A stretch of 64,000 nt of DNA from Arthrinium phaeospermum (GCA_006503535.1 QYRS01000001.1:3596001-3660000); one strand, 5' to 3'. Positions 35,401 through 47,189 are shown, counted from the first letter of the stretch. Numbers and translations are program-made. The notes: generated by a model not told the origin, from the letters alone.

Positions 35401-38400
35401 TCGGCCTGGCGAAAAACACCTCCGAGGTCTTCTCGTGTGCGTTGAGATAGCCCCGCGATACTCCTGGGCCTTGGACGCTAATCTCCCCAATACACCCAAT
35501 GGGCATCAGTTTATCGTGGTCCGACGTGCTCGTGATCCAAACAGGCCCCGTCATAGCTTTTCCTACCAAAGACGGTTGAGAATTGGCGGTGAGTTGTGGC
35601 GAGCATGTCGACATGATGGCACTCTCAGCCGGGCCATAAGCGTTGAAAACGGCAACAAACGGTGCCCATTCCTCAAGTACGGTCCGGGACAGTGGTTCTC
35701 CTCCTAGCACAAGGACCTCGAGGCTTGGTACCTGTCGTGGTGTGATCATGCTCATGACTGTCGAGGTAGCAAGAACCCAGTTGCAGCGTGTGCGCTCGAT
35801 GAAGCCAGCCAAGTCGTTCATCCTATCTTCTTCAGACGGAATGCACACGCAGCCTCCGAGTAAAAGGGCAGCAAACATGTCGAATATGCTGGCATCGAAA
35901 GTATGGGCGGCAAACTGGAGGACGCGGGATTTCTCGTTCATCTGCAGTGCGGTCCCATAGGCCTGGCAGTTCGTTGCAATCGCTCGATGAGCTGACACAA
36001 CTCCCTTGGGAACACCTTCTGCAAGTCAGCAAAAACAAATCTCGATTATGTTTGGATATATCTCACCAGTGCTACCCGATGTGTACACCACCAATGCTGC
36101 AGAATCAACCCCCACCTCGGCACACGGTACGTCCGAGACTTCTGGAAGACTGTCGAGAAATCTGCCATCTACAGGTACCACGGCTGCTGTCCGGTGCTGA
36201 AACAAGTGCTGGTGCTCCGTGGATGTGATGATGACAGTGGCTGTTGTGTCATCAAGGATGGTGTTGAGGCGATCTGAGGGGTGGTTGGGGTCTAGCGGGA
36301 CGGCGGCACCCCCTGCTTTCAGGATTCCGAGAACAGCCACGACGGTGTACAGCGACTTGGAAAAGCAGTAGGGCACAAAAGTCTCAGGCTTCACGCCAAC
36401 AGATAACAAGTGGTGAGATAGTTGTGTTGACAGTGTATCGAGTTCCCTATAAGTTAGTTGCCCATCGTGGGCTTCCACGGCGGGTGCCGTAGGACATAAT
36501 GATGCCCGTTCTTGGAAAATGCCGTGTATGGTTGACGTACCTTGAGAGAACCTACCGTGTTTTGAAGTCGACTCGATATTCCAGTCCACCATCTTTTTAT
36601 ATTGGTTTGCCGAAACAAAATCCAATTGCCCAATCTTGCAGTCGCTATGAGACACTACGGCCGTGATAACTTGAGCAAGTGTTTCGGCTAGTATCTCGGC
36701 CTGTCCTGGTGATATTCGGTGCGTCCAATAGTCCAGCTGCACTGAAGGGACATCGGATGCCGTGTCGACCACAACCGCTATGTCGTACTGTTTCCGAACA
36801 TTAGCCACCACAAGTGAAGGAACCCCAACTGTTTCTTGCATACCTCTGTAGGCGAGTACACGTTAAGCTCTTTAACCCCAAGGCCGGCTTGGGAGTCATC
36901 CGAGTCCAACGACAGTGCGTTCTGGAAGCCTATTACAGTATTGAAAACAAGATCTTTGGGAAGTTGGGCGGCCTTTTGTATATCGGCAAGAGAAAGATGT
37001 TGGAAGTCCAGACTCTCGGTGGTGCGGTCGGCTACCTCCTTGAGAAGTGACATGACCGATTTTGACTGGTCAAATTGGACCCGACACAACATCGTGCTCA
37101 CGAAGGCACCTGTGATGGACTCGATAGAATCGATCGGGGTATCCCGGCCGGACGCTGTGTATCCGAAGCAGACATCGTCTTTGTTCAAATACATGCGCAA
37201 AACGACCGCCCAGGAAACCTGGAACAGATGGAAGAGAGTGATCTCATGGCGGCGGCAGAAATCGGAGATATCGTGTGTGAGAGACAAAAGATGAACTTGC
37301 TGAGACATCAGGTCACTCTCTGGAGAAGCAGACATGTCTCCGTCTAGGAGAGTGGGGAATTGGCAAGGCTCTGCGCCGCGAAGATACTCGGCCCAGTACT
37401 GTAGACCGCTGGAAGAGGGTTGACGGAGAATGTTGTCAACAAACGATCGGTATACCGGCCCAGACCCAGAAGCCAGCTTGCCATCGTATGCAAGCTTCAG
37501 GTCGCGGATCATGATTTCGAGCGATCCACCGTCGGTGATGGCGTGGCTGATGTCCAATCGGGCGTAATGCTTGCCAGACGGCGTGGCAATGACGGTCAGG
37601 CGGTGGCCCAGTTCGCCGAACTCGACCAGCGTGTGGCCGTGATCACCGAGGAACTGGAGACGCTCCTCACTGGCATCGTCGGTCATGATGCGCAAAGCTC
37701 GAAAGTCCGCCTTGACACGCCGCAGGACAATTTGCTCAAATGGCGACTCGGCCGTGTTGCCTTCAACAAAGACGGTGCGCAGTGCAGCATGGCGGTCTAC
37801 CACTGCTTGCCATGCTTCCTGGAGGCGCCTCACGTCGATTCTGCCGTTCTGTTTGGAGGTGGACAGCTCGAACAGGATCCGCATCATGTAGGCGCCAGGC
37901 GTCTTTGCCTGGGCAATGAGGATGCCCAGCTGCGTTGGCGTGCAGGGGTACATATCTTCCACTTCGGTGCCGGCGCCATGTTTAAACGAAAGATGATCGA
38001 GACGATCATGGCGCTCATCCGCGATCTTCAGATTGTTGATTTTAGTCTCAATTGTCTCGGCAGGCGCGACTTCCTTCAACGAGTGTGGTTCTGGTTGGGG
38101 TTGAGGTTGTGGCTGCTGTGGTGAAGGTGAGGCGGCAGCTGTGGCTGGTGCTGCCACCTGCTTGGCGGCTGATGTGAGCCCTGAATGGTTGACCCGCGCA
38201 TGACATCCTTGACCAGCACTTTGATGCCGGCCCGCCCCAATAAGGACGCGACTTTCATGGCGGCCACGGAGTCTCCTCCGAGACTGGCGAACGATTGTGT
38301 TTGGCTGATTAGTTCCATCGGGATGCCTAGGGCTTTCGACCACACCTCGTGGATTTGCTGCCCCAGACTCGCAATTGCGGACGCCCCGAATTGCTCTTGG

Positions 38401-38597
38401 GCACTGGCGCTCGACCTGGCCCGCAGCCTGGCCTTCCCTGGAGAGTTCCCCGCGTTCATAGCGGGCGTCGTCTCCGCTGTCAGGTAGTTTGTATCGCTAG
38501 AGACTCCCATTGTTGCTAGGTAGTTTAAGTAGCAAGTGTCGGGACTAGACGGGGGGTCAGTCGTGTGCGTAAGCTGCAGTGGCTGGGTGTCTGTCAT
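12676..38597 (-). CDS. Giant six-module non-ribosomal peptide synthetase with N-terminal T-C and terminal C domain
   Basis: A cytosolic assembly-line enzyme of about 8,500 residues. The order read from motifs is T0-C1-A1-T1-E1-C2-A2-T2-C3-A3-T3-E2-C4-A4-T4-C5-A5-T5-E3-C6-A6-T6-C7. Six A domains imply a hexapeptide; E domains in modules 1, 3 and 5 imply alternating D and L residues. No thioesterase or reductase follows T6, so release by C7 (probable macrocyclisation) is expected. Start: ATG 38597; stop TGA 12676-12678. Introns supported by splice signals and restored motifs: 36843-36788, 36066-36016 and 12946-12865. The frame is interrupted by apparent single-base indels near 38180, 33916, 33282, 32950, 32704, 32634, 32415 (two), 32058, 31457, 30733, 30118, 29043, 28918 and 20118, and by a tandem duplication at 31752-32068. 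Each break falls between segments that continue the same domain, so it is one gene, either mis-sequenced or decayed. The product is unknown. The divergent ABCC transporter is its likely partner. Confidence 0.9.
17500..21940 (-). other. NRPS module 5: C5-A5-T5-E3
   Basis: C5 has the canonical AHHAAYDGWS. A5 has FTSGSTGRSKG, where the usual Pro of the A3 loop is Ser, and pocket residues D-A-Y-M-K-G-G-V-F-(K). T5 is ALGGDSITGM. E3 has VAHHLAVDLVSWR and EYHGRESWD instead of EGHGR. A single missing G near 20118 breaks A5 between A3 and A4 core motifs. Confidence 0.85.
22040..25210 (-). other. NRPS module 4: C4-A4-T4
   Basis: C4 (after an E domain, so DCL expected) has ISHALMDGAS. A4 has FTSGSTGKPKG and pocket residues D-A-T-L-A-V-G-V-F-(K). 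T4 is KLGGDSLSAM. No E domain. Confidence 0.87.
25290..29780 (-). other. NRPS module 3: C3-A3-T3-E2
   Basis: C3 has the canonical MHHSIYDGWS of an LCL-type domain. A3 has YTSGSTGTPKG and pocket residues D-V-M-L-A-V-G-V-L-(K). T3 is SLGGDSISAM. E2 has TAHHLVIDLVSWR and EGHGREPWD...STVGWFT. Two frame breaks near 29043 and 28918 lie in C3; from A3 onward the frame is clean. Confidence 0.85.
29880..33220 (-). other. NRPS module 2: C2-A2-T2 (most damaged part)
   Basis: C2 has SHCILDANS in place of HHxxxDG (the final Gly is Ala). A2 has a shortened A3 loop (TSGTGKPKG, one residue missing) and one extra residue in GRKDGDQVKLRGQR. Its pocket residues read D-A-C-F-L-G-A-I-V-(K). T2 is HRGGDSIKAI. There is no E domain. 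About nine frame breaks and a duplicated segment lie here. Confidence 0.75.
31752..32068. repeat. Imperfect tandem duplication inside the NRPS (two units of about 151 and 166 nt)
   Basis: Units 31752-31902 and 31903-32068 are the same sequence from the C2 tail/A2 linker. The left unit differs from the right almost only by missing bases (about ten, in small scattered gaps). In gene direction the right unit comes first and reads as a good C-domain tail; the second unit is broken. Excising one unit makes the C2-A2 linker continuous in frame. Confidence 0.9.
33290..36530 (-). other. NRPS module 1: A1-T1-E1
   Basis: In A1 the core A3 loop TSGSTGxPKG is split by an intron (36016-36066). Pocket residues read by eye in Stachelhaus order are D-A-F-A-V-G-A-I-M-(K). 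T1 is SVGGDSVSAM. E1 has VAHHLVIDLVSWR and EGHGRD with GTVGWFT, all the residues expected of an active epimerase. A one-base break near 33916 interrupts E1. Confidence 0.8.
36620..38470 (-). other. NRPS N-terminal loading-type segment T0-C1
   Basis: T0 carries the phosphopantetheine site in SFASLGGDSVAAM. Helix IV of T0 is crossed by a one-base break in the G run at 38179-38181. A Pro/Gln/Ala-rich linker follows, then C1 with the active-site motif ISHAITDGGS (first His replaced by Ser, catalytic second His and Asp present). No A domain precedes T0, so T0 must be charged in trans or by A1, or it may be vestigial. The 56-nt intron at 36788-36843 lies in the C1 tail and its removal restores the family's 'PTEYDI' strand. 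Confidence 0.8.
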
Positions 38598-40816
38598 GGC
38601 ATGACTTACAATATTGTTGCAATATTATGATGAATAGAAATGAGTGATCTTCTTCCAAGTTCGTGTATGATCTTCCAAAGACGTGAAAGAAACGCAGAGC
38701 CGGGTAGTTTCCTTGGTTATTCGAAAACAAACTGCAAGACGTCGTGCAGGAACGCTGCAGGTTGGGCAATAAGCTGTATGCTAGTGAGGATGAGATTGCC
38801 CGAGTGGAGTGATATGTATGTGTGTAACAAGCAGGTAATCCTGAGGTGGGGATTCTTCGAGCAAGAACGTTGACTATGTCGGGTTGATAACGAAGCTGAT
38901 CGTCCTCGGGGAGATATCAATAAGAAGTCGAGGTCGTCCCAGCTCAGCAAGGTCTGATGATGATCGTTTGGTCCAGACTTCTGTGGGTAGCCAGGGGAGG
39001 GAGAAACAGACGGAGATTAATGCAAGGTCAAGTAACAGTAGGCAGCTGCAATCTGTTTCTCGAACAAAGTCACGGTTGCACTCGGTTACATAATCGAACG
39101 GTCATATGCAGATGCTCTATACGAACTGAGCACCCAAAAGGGGCAAGCAAAGCAGGAATCCCACCCTCCTTCTAGCAGAACATGTAAGCCGGGCATCCGA
39201 CTCCGTCATGGGAAGGCATGGAACTGTGTGTTTGTGCGTGTGTATGCATGGTTCGACCAAGGGCGGCCACAGATGCCTCGGATCGAGACGCTTCTCTAAC
39301 CCCAGATTCGGTACTTTAGTGGGAATCTGCCCGCAGCGGAAAATCTCTTCCCTGTTCCCAGCCCGATGGGACCAGGGGCAAAAACGATTCGAGACCATTT
39401 GTCCAGACGCATTTTCAGCTGACCTCTGCCAAGATGCTATATGATGATGCGCGCATTTGTTTGTGCTATGCTCGCTTTTCCTTCCCCTTCAGGAGTATAG
39501 GGCCGATGTAGTCGAGCCCGGAAGCGAGGTATCCTGTACGGTCCACGGGCACTTACAGCGTATGGAATTGGCCCGCCTGGGCCCTCTGGGTCCCCGGAAG
39601 CTGAAGCAACGCAGGAAGGGATCGGCGATAGAGGTGTTGGTGCATTGGCCAGTCATGACAAATTCGCCCCGGATCATCGGTATCGGTTTTCACATGAGGC
39701 TTCCCAATCTCCCAGGCGCAAGTGACAGCCGATTAGGCCATGTGCAATGACGCCAGTGGCCAGGTCAGCCAATATATCTTCACACGTGCTGACAACGCCA
39801 CTGCTAAAACAAGTTTTCTGTTTTCCCAGAAAATGTCATGTACGCCGCAGCTCAACGTCGATGCAGGCGGCAGGGTGTGGTGGCTCCTCCCCGGGGTGGA
39901 CGAATCGGGGTTAAGCTCGCACCTATGCGCTTGTTCCTCGCTTGAGGGCTGAACAACCTAACCGGGCAAGCCACCGTCAATAGCCGGTAAAAAGAAGGTG
40001 GATGTCAGGTGTTTTAGCCGCATGCCGTCAACGTTGCAGGCAGCAATTGAAGCTATAAAAAGAAAAAAAAATACACAAAAGATGGAGCCCGATATATGCA
40101 GGCTCGTGGGTCGTGCCGTACTAACGGGGGCTGACCACATAACCTACTAAAAGGCCAAGTATAGGCGAGCCAATCATCTGCCCCCACCCTTCCGCCTGGG
40201 CCTACGGACTATCGAACCGGCGGCTGGGTCGACATGGAAATTACCTACAGAGCAGGAAAATTTGCGATTCCAGTAATGTCTGACCATGCAGTTGCAGCAT
40301 AAGACCCAGAACGACGAAGCACGCAATCCCCACTTCGCCTTGCACACTCACACACAAGTTGCCTCTGGCTGTAATACGCGATAATCAGGTTCCACGGCGT
40401 CTCGGCTCTTGTGCTGGTCGTCATCCCCATTGTACTCGATATAGCTGAAGTCCATAACCGGGGGGGTTCTAGCCCGTCGGCCAGCCCCGCCCCTGCTGCC
40501 AAGTCCTGCGGGTCTTGGGACGGCCATCTGAACATCGCCGATGCGGTGACAGACCAAACAGGGACCGACCCAGGTAGACCTCAAAGGGGGTGAAGACGGC
40601 TGAAAGTGGCCTTGCGGCTCAGTATATGGTTCAATCTCGCTCGCGGTCGCTGGTTGGGTCTTCTGTCACCAGCTGGCATTGACGATCGATCTCACCCTCA
40701 CTGCTGGGTCCCCCTCCAACCCCTTGCATATGCGTTCAAAGGAGTCGGATCTGCTCAAAATCTGCAAGTTAGATGCTTCACAGATTCGTTGCAAGTGACC
40801 AGATCGACCCATTACC
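38598..40816. promoter_or_regulatory. Divergent promoter region shared by the NRPS and the ABCC transporter
   Basis: About 2.2 kb between two genes transcribed away from each other, with no credible coding frame. This arrangement would allow co-regulation. A 17-bp inverted repeat lies at 38610-38626, just upstream of the NRPS start. I cannot identify a pathway-specific regulator gene in the window. Confidence 0.6.
38610..38626. repeat. Short inverted repeat upstream of the NRPS start codon
   Basis: AATATTG, a 3-nt spacer, then CAATATT: perfect 7-bp arms ending 13 bp before the ATG, probably in the 5' leader. Confidence 0.6.
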
Positions 40817-43800
40817 ATGGCCTCCAACGCTGGCAGCAACGCGTCCGCATGGATCTGCCCCCAAGCCGTGGACGACGTCTTCGGGCCGGCCGTGGACGAG
40901 TGTGCTCGAACTTTTGACTTCACATTGCTATTCGAAGAGACTATCTTGTCCATCCTACCATCAGCGGTATTTCTGATACTGGGAGCAATTCGCTTAGCAA
41001 CCTTGTTTACCAGAAAGTCACGGGTCGGAGGCGTAATTCTTCGCACAGTTAAACTGGTATGGTCTTCTCACAATTCTGTCACAAACAAATCAGGGGCTAA
41101 CTGCTCTATAGCTGGTCATCGGAGTGCTCTTAGCCTCCTCTGTTGCCTTACTCGCCCTATGGGCTGTTGATGATGGATCGTCTTCGCAGCGAACCAGGGC
41201 CACTGTCCCGGCTGCTGCCCTGAGCATGGTAGACTGCTTTGCCTTCATGGCCCTGTCGTACATGGAACATGGGAAGTCCCTGGGGCCACCGCTGCTCATG
41301 GACACCTATCTCCTGATATCGATTGTACTCGATATCGTGCGCATCAGGACCATGTGGGTTTCCGAAATGTCCGCCACCATCTCCGCCCTTTTCACCGTGA
41401 CTTTGGCGTTGAAGATCGGGCTTTTGGCGCTCGAGGAGATTCGCAAAGACCGATGGCTAGGCCCAGAGATCAAGCAATGCGGCAACGAGATAACCGGTGG
41501 GATCTTCGCGCGGACCCTGTTTTCGTGGGTCAACCGGATGTTGTGGAGAGGCTATTCCACCGCATTGTCGGTCCCATCGCTTCAGCATGTCGACCCAAAC
41601 CTCCTATCTCCAGCACTGTGGAACAAAGTGCGCCAGCCTGTCGAAAAGTGTAAGCAAGCTCCCAGAACATCTCCTGTTCGCCAAACTGACACTTTTACAG
41701 TAATATCAGGGGATCAGAGATCCCTCTTGGTGGCGGTATTTTGGGCGCTCAGATGGCAGCTTTTTGCGCCAGTCTTCCCCTATTTGATAGTGGTGGCGTC
41801 CCAGCTCGCTCAGCCCTATCTCATCCGTACCATCCTTGACTACTTGGGCAAACCTTACGATGGAACCGAGTATCAGGACAACATCGGTTACGGGCTCATT
41901 GCAGCTTATGGCCTCATCTATATTTGCATTGCAGTAAGTAGAATTCACATCCGAATTCATGAGCCCTACTAATTGGTCGCAGGTTGCTACTGCATGGGGC
42001 CAACACCTCTCCTATCGATTTACTGTGATGCTGCGAGGTGTTCTTGTTGCCACCATCTATAGAAGGACGCTCTCTATGAGTCTCTCTGTCGCCGAGGATG
42101 CCACAGCGCTCAGTCTGATGAGCACAGATGTCGAAAGAATTGTCATGGGAATGGTCCATATTCACGATTGTTGGTCGACCATCGTGCAGGTCGGCATCGC
42201 GATGTGGATCCTCTACACTGAAGTTGGAGCAATCTTTGTTGCCCCTATAGTGCTTGCTCTAGGTAGACATACCTGTCGAAGCTCCTCACTTTGAGCACGA
42301 GGCTAACCCTGAGTGCGTAGTATGCACATTTGCCGCAGTTGGGCTGTCCAGCTTTGCCGGTGCCTTCCAGGCGTCGTGGATGAAAGTGCTCGAAAAGAGA
42401 GTTGGTGAGTGGACATTACGACAAGATCGAGACTATCACTGACACCCGATTACAGCGATAACCTCCTCCTTGCTCGGCTCCGTCAAGTCAGTGAAAATGC
42501 TGGGCTGGGCGAAACGATCCACCGAGCTCATCCAGCAGCTGCGACTAGCCGAAATACTATCAGCCCGCAAGTTCAGACTGATGCTCCTCGGAGTGGTCAC
42601 TGTTTGTAAGTCACCATTAAGCTCCAAACCATCAACAAGCTCTAACATGATGTGTTTGTTAGCCTTTTTGCCGGTGACTCTCGCGCCGGTTCTCACTTTT
42701 GGTGTCGTGGCAGCGCAGTCTCATCGCGGCGACGGCAACACCATCTTGGGATCCAACCGCATCTTTACCACGCTTTCACTGTTGGCCCTCATCACGCAGC
42801 CACTTGACCTCATTTTCGCCTTTGTCCCAGAGATCTTGGCCGCCGTGGCCTGCTTCCAGCGGATCGAGGACTACTTGAGGCAAACGCCGTCTGCTTCGGA
42901 AGGGGCGATCCCGGCAGCCTCGCATGAGACACTGTCTCACAAGTCCTCGGGTGAGGGCTCTAACGCGGAGGGATGGGGCATCCACAGCCACAGCGAGAAG
43001 CCGCTGCCAGCAGGGGAAGCCATCCGGCTGCAGGACGCCGCATTCGGCTGGTCCAAGGACGCAGGTCCCGTGCTACGCTCGCTCGACCTCCACATGCCAG
43101 CCGGCGGCCTGACCATGGTCATCGGGCCAATCGCGTCGGGCAAGTCGACCCTCCTCAAGGGGATCCTGGGCGAGACCCCGCTGCGCCACGGCCTGGTCCA
43201 GCTGGCGGCCTGCAGCGGCGGCCGCCCCCGGGCGCAGCAGCAAACCGATAGTCATGCTGCTACTCCACCCAGCAGCAGCAGTAGCGTCGCATTCTGCGAC
43301 CAGAAGCCTTGGCTGGCGAATGAGACGCTGCGCGCTAATGTGATAGGGTTTTCGCACTTCGACGCAGCTTGGTACGCCGCCGTGATTCGCGCGTGCGCCC
43401 TGGAGGAGGACTTCCAGCAGTTCCCCGAAGGCGACCAGATCGTCGTCGGCAGCAACGGCCTTAGTCTCAGTGGCGGGCAGAAGCAACGAGTCGTAAGTGT
43501 GGTCCACGTTATTTGTCAAGGGGAGAGGGAGAGAAGTATCCGCCCAGGCTAACGGAGCTAGGCAATCGCACGAGCTGTCTACTCCAAGCGGGATCTGGTC
43601 CTTTTCGACGACGTCTTTAGTGGCCTGGACATGCACACGCAGTCTCATATCGTTCGCGAAGTCTTTGGCCCCGAGGGCCTGCTCAAGGCCCAAGGCTCGA
43701 CATCCGTATTGGTGACACATGCAGGTATGCACCCCCCCACACACCCATCCTGCAAGACCTGATCCGAGAACCAGACTGACAGCCACATTAGTTCACCTTC

Positions 43801-46471
43801 TGGATCATGCTGACTTTATCATCGGGCTTGACTCAAATGGCTCCGTCGTGGAGAACGCACCTCGTGAAGATGTCACGAAGAAAAATGACTACTTGACCAG
43901 ACTCGGTATCAGTCCAGCAAAAGATGAAAGTACAACTGACGAAACGCAGACCAAAACCAAAGATGCTGAATTTGAGCCGGTGGCTCCTGTCAACGACTCG
44001 CTGCAGAGAACCGTGGACAAGGAGACCCAGCGTCTTGGAGACGGTTCCGTTTACAAGTACTACTTTGGGACGTTTGGCTGGCCCAAGACCTTCATTTTCT
44101 TCGCCCTGCAGACGATTCTTGTCTTCTGCCTCAAGTTTCCCGGTGGGTACTGCCCACAGCATACAAACTTTCGTGTGCATGGTGGTATGGTGATGCTAAC
44201 TGCCGTTCCTCGCAGAAATCATTCTATCCTGGTGGGGAGCAGCAAACGATGCCGAGCCCAACAAGTACAATGGCAAATACCTCGGCATCTTCACAGCCCT
44301 CGAGATGATGGCACTGGTTGCATTGGTCCTTACATGCGCGTACGTTAAAAATAACTTCTCACCAAACCCAAGCCGATGCAACGTTTGCTTGTTTGCTAAC
44401 TGATTCGCCAGGCATGTGTTGCTGAACCTGGCAGTCATATCCGGGGCCAAACTTCACTATACCTTACTGACCACCACCCTGAGGTAAGCTTGCATTATCA
44501 CCAGAGGCCGGGCGACCTATCCGCTAATGCGATCCCACGCCAGCGCCCCTATCACATTCTTTAGTGTGACAGACATTGGCTCCATCACCAATAGGTAGGC
44601 ACCCATCTCTGCAAAGGTCCCAGAGCCGCATGTGTGACTAACACCCCTCAACCAGGTTCAGCCAAGACATCAATCTGATAGATGCCGAACTCCCGTTCTC
44701 ATTAATCAATTTTGTCACAAGTGAGTTGTCTCGGAGAAAAGGGAAAACCCAAGCGAAATTCGTGTACCCGTTGAAAAAGAAGGTGTGTGTGTGCGTCAAG
44801 GCTAATAATCCCCGACCCGGCAGATGGATTGACAAGTCTTGCTCAAGCCCTGATGATTATCCCGGCCTCTACCTGGCTGCTGATTGGCTATCCGATTCTG
44901 TTTGGGGTGCTGTGGGTTCTGCAGAAGTTCTACCTCAGAACCTCCCGCCAGCTTCGGTTTCTGGACCTCGATGCAAAGAGCCCAATCTAGTAAGTGCTTC
45001 CGCCCATCCATCCGTGAGACATGCATGTTTGGTACGCCCAGGCAAGAAACAAGAAGCAAGAAAGCAAAGACAAGTATCCACCAGGTAGTCGTGTGGCCTG
45101 ACTAACCCCCTTGCAGCGGCCAGTTCCTCGAGACATTGGGTGGCCTGGCCACCATCCGGGCGTTCGGCTGGCAGGAGGACCTGATCGTCAGAGCCGACGA
45201 GCGGCTCGACGCCTCCCAGAAGCCGTTCTACCTGTTGTACAGCATCCAGCGCTGGCTGAACCTCGTGCTGGACCTCATCGTGGCCGTGGTGGCCATCGTG
45301 CTGGTGGCCATTGCCGTGTCGCTGCGCAACACGACGAGCGTGGGCTTCACCGGCGTGGCCCTGTTCAACATCATGACGCTCAGCGCCGCGCTCAAGTCGG
45401 CCATCAGCAGCTGGACTCTACTTGAGACGTCGATCGGCGCCGTGGCCCGCGTCAAGAGATTCGAGGAGTCGACCCCGAACGAGAACTCCGCCGACGAGAC
45501 CCAGCAGCCCCCTGCCCACTGGCCCACGACGGGCGCCATCGTCTTCGACAGGGTCACGGCCACGTACTACAAGGATGACGATGCAGATGAAAACAACGGC
45601 AGCAAGCCTGCGATCTCCGACCTGAGCCTGGTGGTCGCGCACGGGGAGAAGATTGGGATTTGTGGGCGGAGCGGAAGGTATGGTCCCCTGATCCCCGAAA
45701 CCCCTACCCTACTAGTGTGATGCTGTCAAACCTGTCAAACCACAAAACGATCGTGCATGGGACACACCAAGTATCCGAACTGATTACCCAAAACAGCGGG
45801 AAGAGCTCCACCCTCCTGGCCCTCTTCCACATGATCAACTACAAGGGGTCCATCGCCATCGACGGCCTGGACGTGGCACGCATGTCACGCGAAACCCTGC
45901 GGGAGCGGCTGACGGCCATCCCGCAGGACACCGTCTTCCTCGCCGGCGATGTGCGCTTGAACTGCGACCCGCGCAACCGCTCCTCGGATGCGGAAATCAT
46001 CCAGGCTCTGCGCGATGCCCAGCTCTGGGACGCCATCGAGGCCAAGGGCGGACTCGACGCAGAGCTGTCGGACTCGACCCTGTCCAAGGGCCAGCAGCAG
46101 CTCTTCAGTCTGGCCCGGGCGTTACTGGACCATTCCCAGATCGTGGTCATGGACGAGGCATCCAGCAGGTTAGTCAAATATCAAATTCATTCACATCGAA
46201 TGCAACGCAATAAGTCTTTTACGCGATTACTAATATTTGGTGATCGGCAAGTCTCGATGCTGAGTCCGAAGCACACATGATGGCGGTGATTCGCGACAAG
46301 TTCCGAGATGCAACGGTGATAGCCATTGCCCACCGCCTCGACACAATCACCGACTTCGACAAGGTGATTGTGCTGGACAGCGGCCGGGTCGTCGAAGTCG
46401 GCGTTCCGCGGGATCTGCTCAGCCAGCCGTCGTCCGCCTTTCGTGCATTGTACGAATCGTCGTCGCAGTAG
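40817..46471 (+). CDS. ABCC-type (MRP-like) full ABC transporter, 17 exons
   Basis: A plasma- or vacuolar-membrane efflux pump. Exons: 40817-41056, 41112-41649, 41701-41933, 41983-42262, 42321-42404, 42456-42605, 42663-43492, 43562-43724, 43792-44142, 44216-44339, 44412-44483, 44544-44594, 44656-44720, 44824-44989, 45117-45677, 45797-46168, 46252-46471. They total exactly 4,500 nt, 1,499 residues. The N-terminus has a TMD0-like hydrophobic region, followed by TMD1, NBD1, TMD2 and NBD2. NBD1: Walker A GPIASGKST (about 660), signature LSGGQKQR (about 778), Walker B LVLFDDVFSG with Asp in place of the catalytic Glu, as usual in ABCC NBD1. NBD2: Walker A CGRSGSGKSS (about 1301), signature LSKGQQQL, Walker B IVVMDEASS and H-loop AHRLDT (about 1452). 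The asymmetric sites are typical of subfamily C. The start has a good context (ACCATGG). It is divergent from the NRPS, so export of or protection from the peptide is the likely role (inference). Confidence 0.93.
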
Positions 46472-47162
46472 AGTTCGGTATTTTAAGAACGGCGAAAGGC
46501 AGAATGCTACGGTCGCAACGGGGAGGGGGACAATCCATCCATCGGAGTGACAGCCATCTGTCTGCCTGTTGTTTGCTGCTACTTGTACATCAAATACGAC
46601 GTTGGTGGGCCGCGGGGTATTGGCGCGTCGCATCCTGAGCGGGTTCAGATGGCCGACAGACCCCTGCCGCCTGCCCCCCAACCCAAAAATACAAATGACA
46701 GTGACAGTTGTGTCCCGCCGCTACCACACTAGATTGCATCCGAATCCTTCTCCCATCTTTCTCTGGTTCATGTGACGTGTTTCAATTTCCATTGCGACTC
46801 GGCTAGGTAACATTACATGCCGGATCTTTTCTTGCATGCATTCAGTACCGGCGCGTGCTCGACGTTGGGCTCAAAGTGTCAAGTTGCGACACATGTTGCT
46901 TGCATCTCAGTGCTCAATCCTCCCACGGAGAGTTGACAAGTTGCGATCAAGCGAGCAAGCGAGCGAGCTAGCTCGCTGTCTGTCGGCTGTCCATTCAAAC
47001 ATTGCATATCCTGGTCCCCATTATTATCAAAATACTGACTGTTTGCCGTTGGGACTTTTAAGACATGGCGCAACGGAATAATGCATGACGCGACTGGGTT
47101 TATCCATGACCGCCTCTTCGGTAGTTATTTATAGCCTCGAGCTAGCTCCGGGCGATACAGTA
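46472..47162. other. 3' flank of the transporter up to the transposon boundary
   Basis: Normal base composition with no gene seen; ends at the TA flanking the inverted-repeat element. Confidence 0.5.
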
Positions 47163-47189
47163 CGAACCACCTACAAGGGTCATTTATAC
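47163..47189 (+). repeat. Left terminal inverted repeat
   Basis: Begins CGAACCACCTA and includes GGGTCATTTATA. It pairs with the right end at 54195-54221 with only transition differences. Confidence 0.8.
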
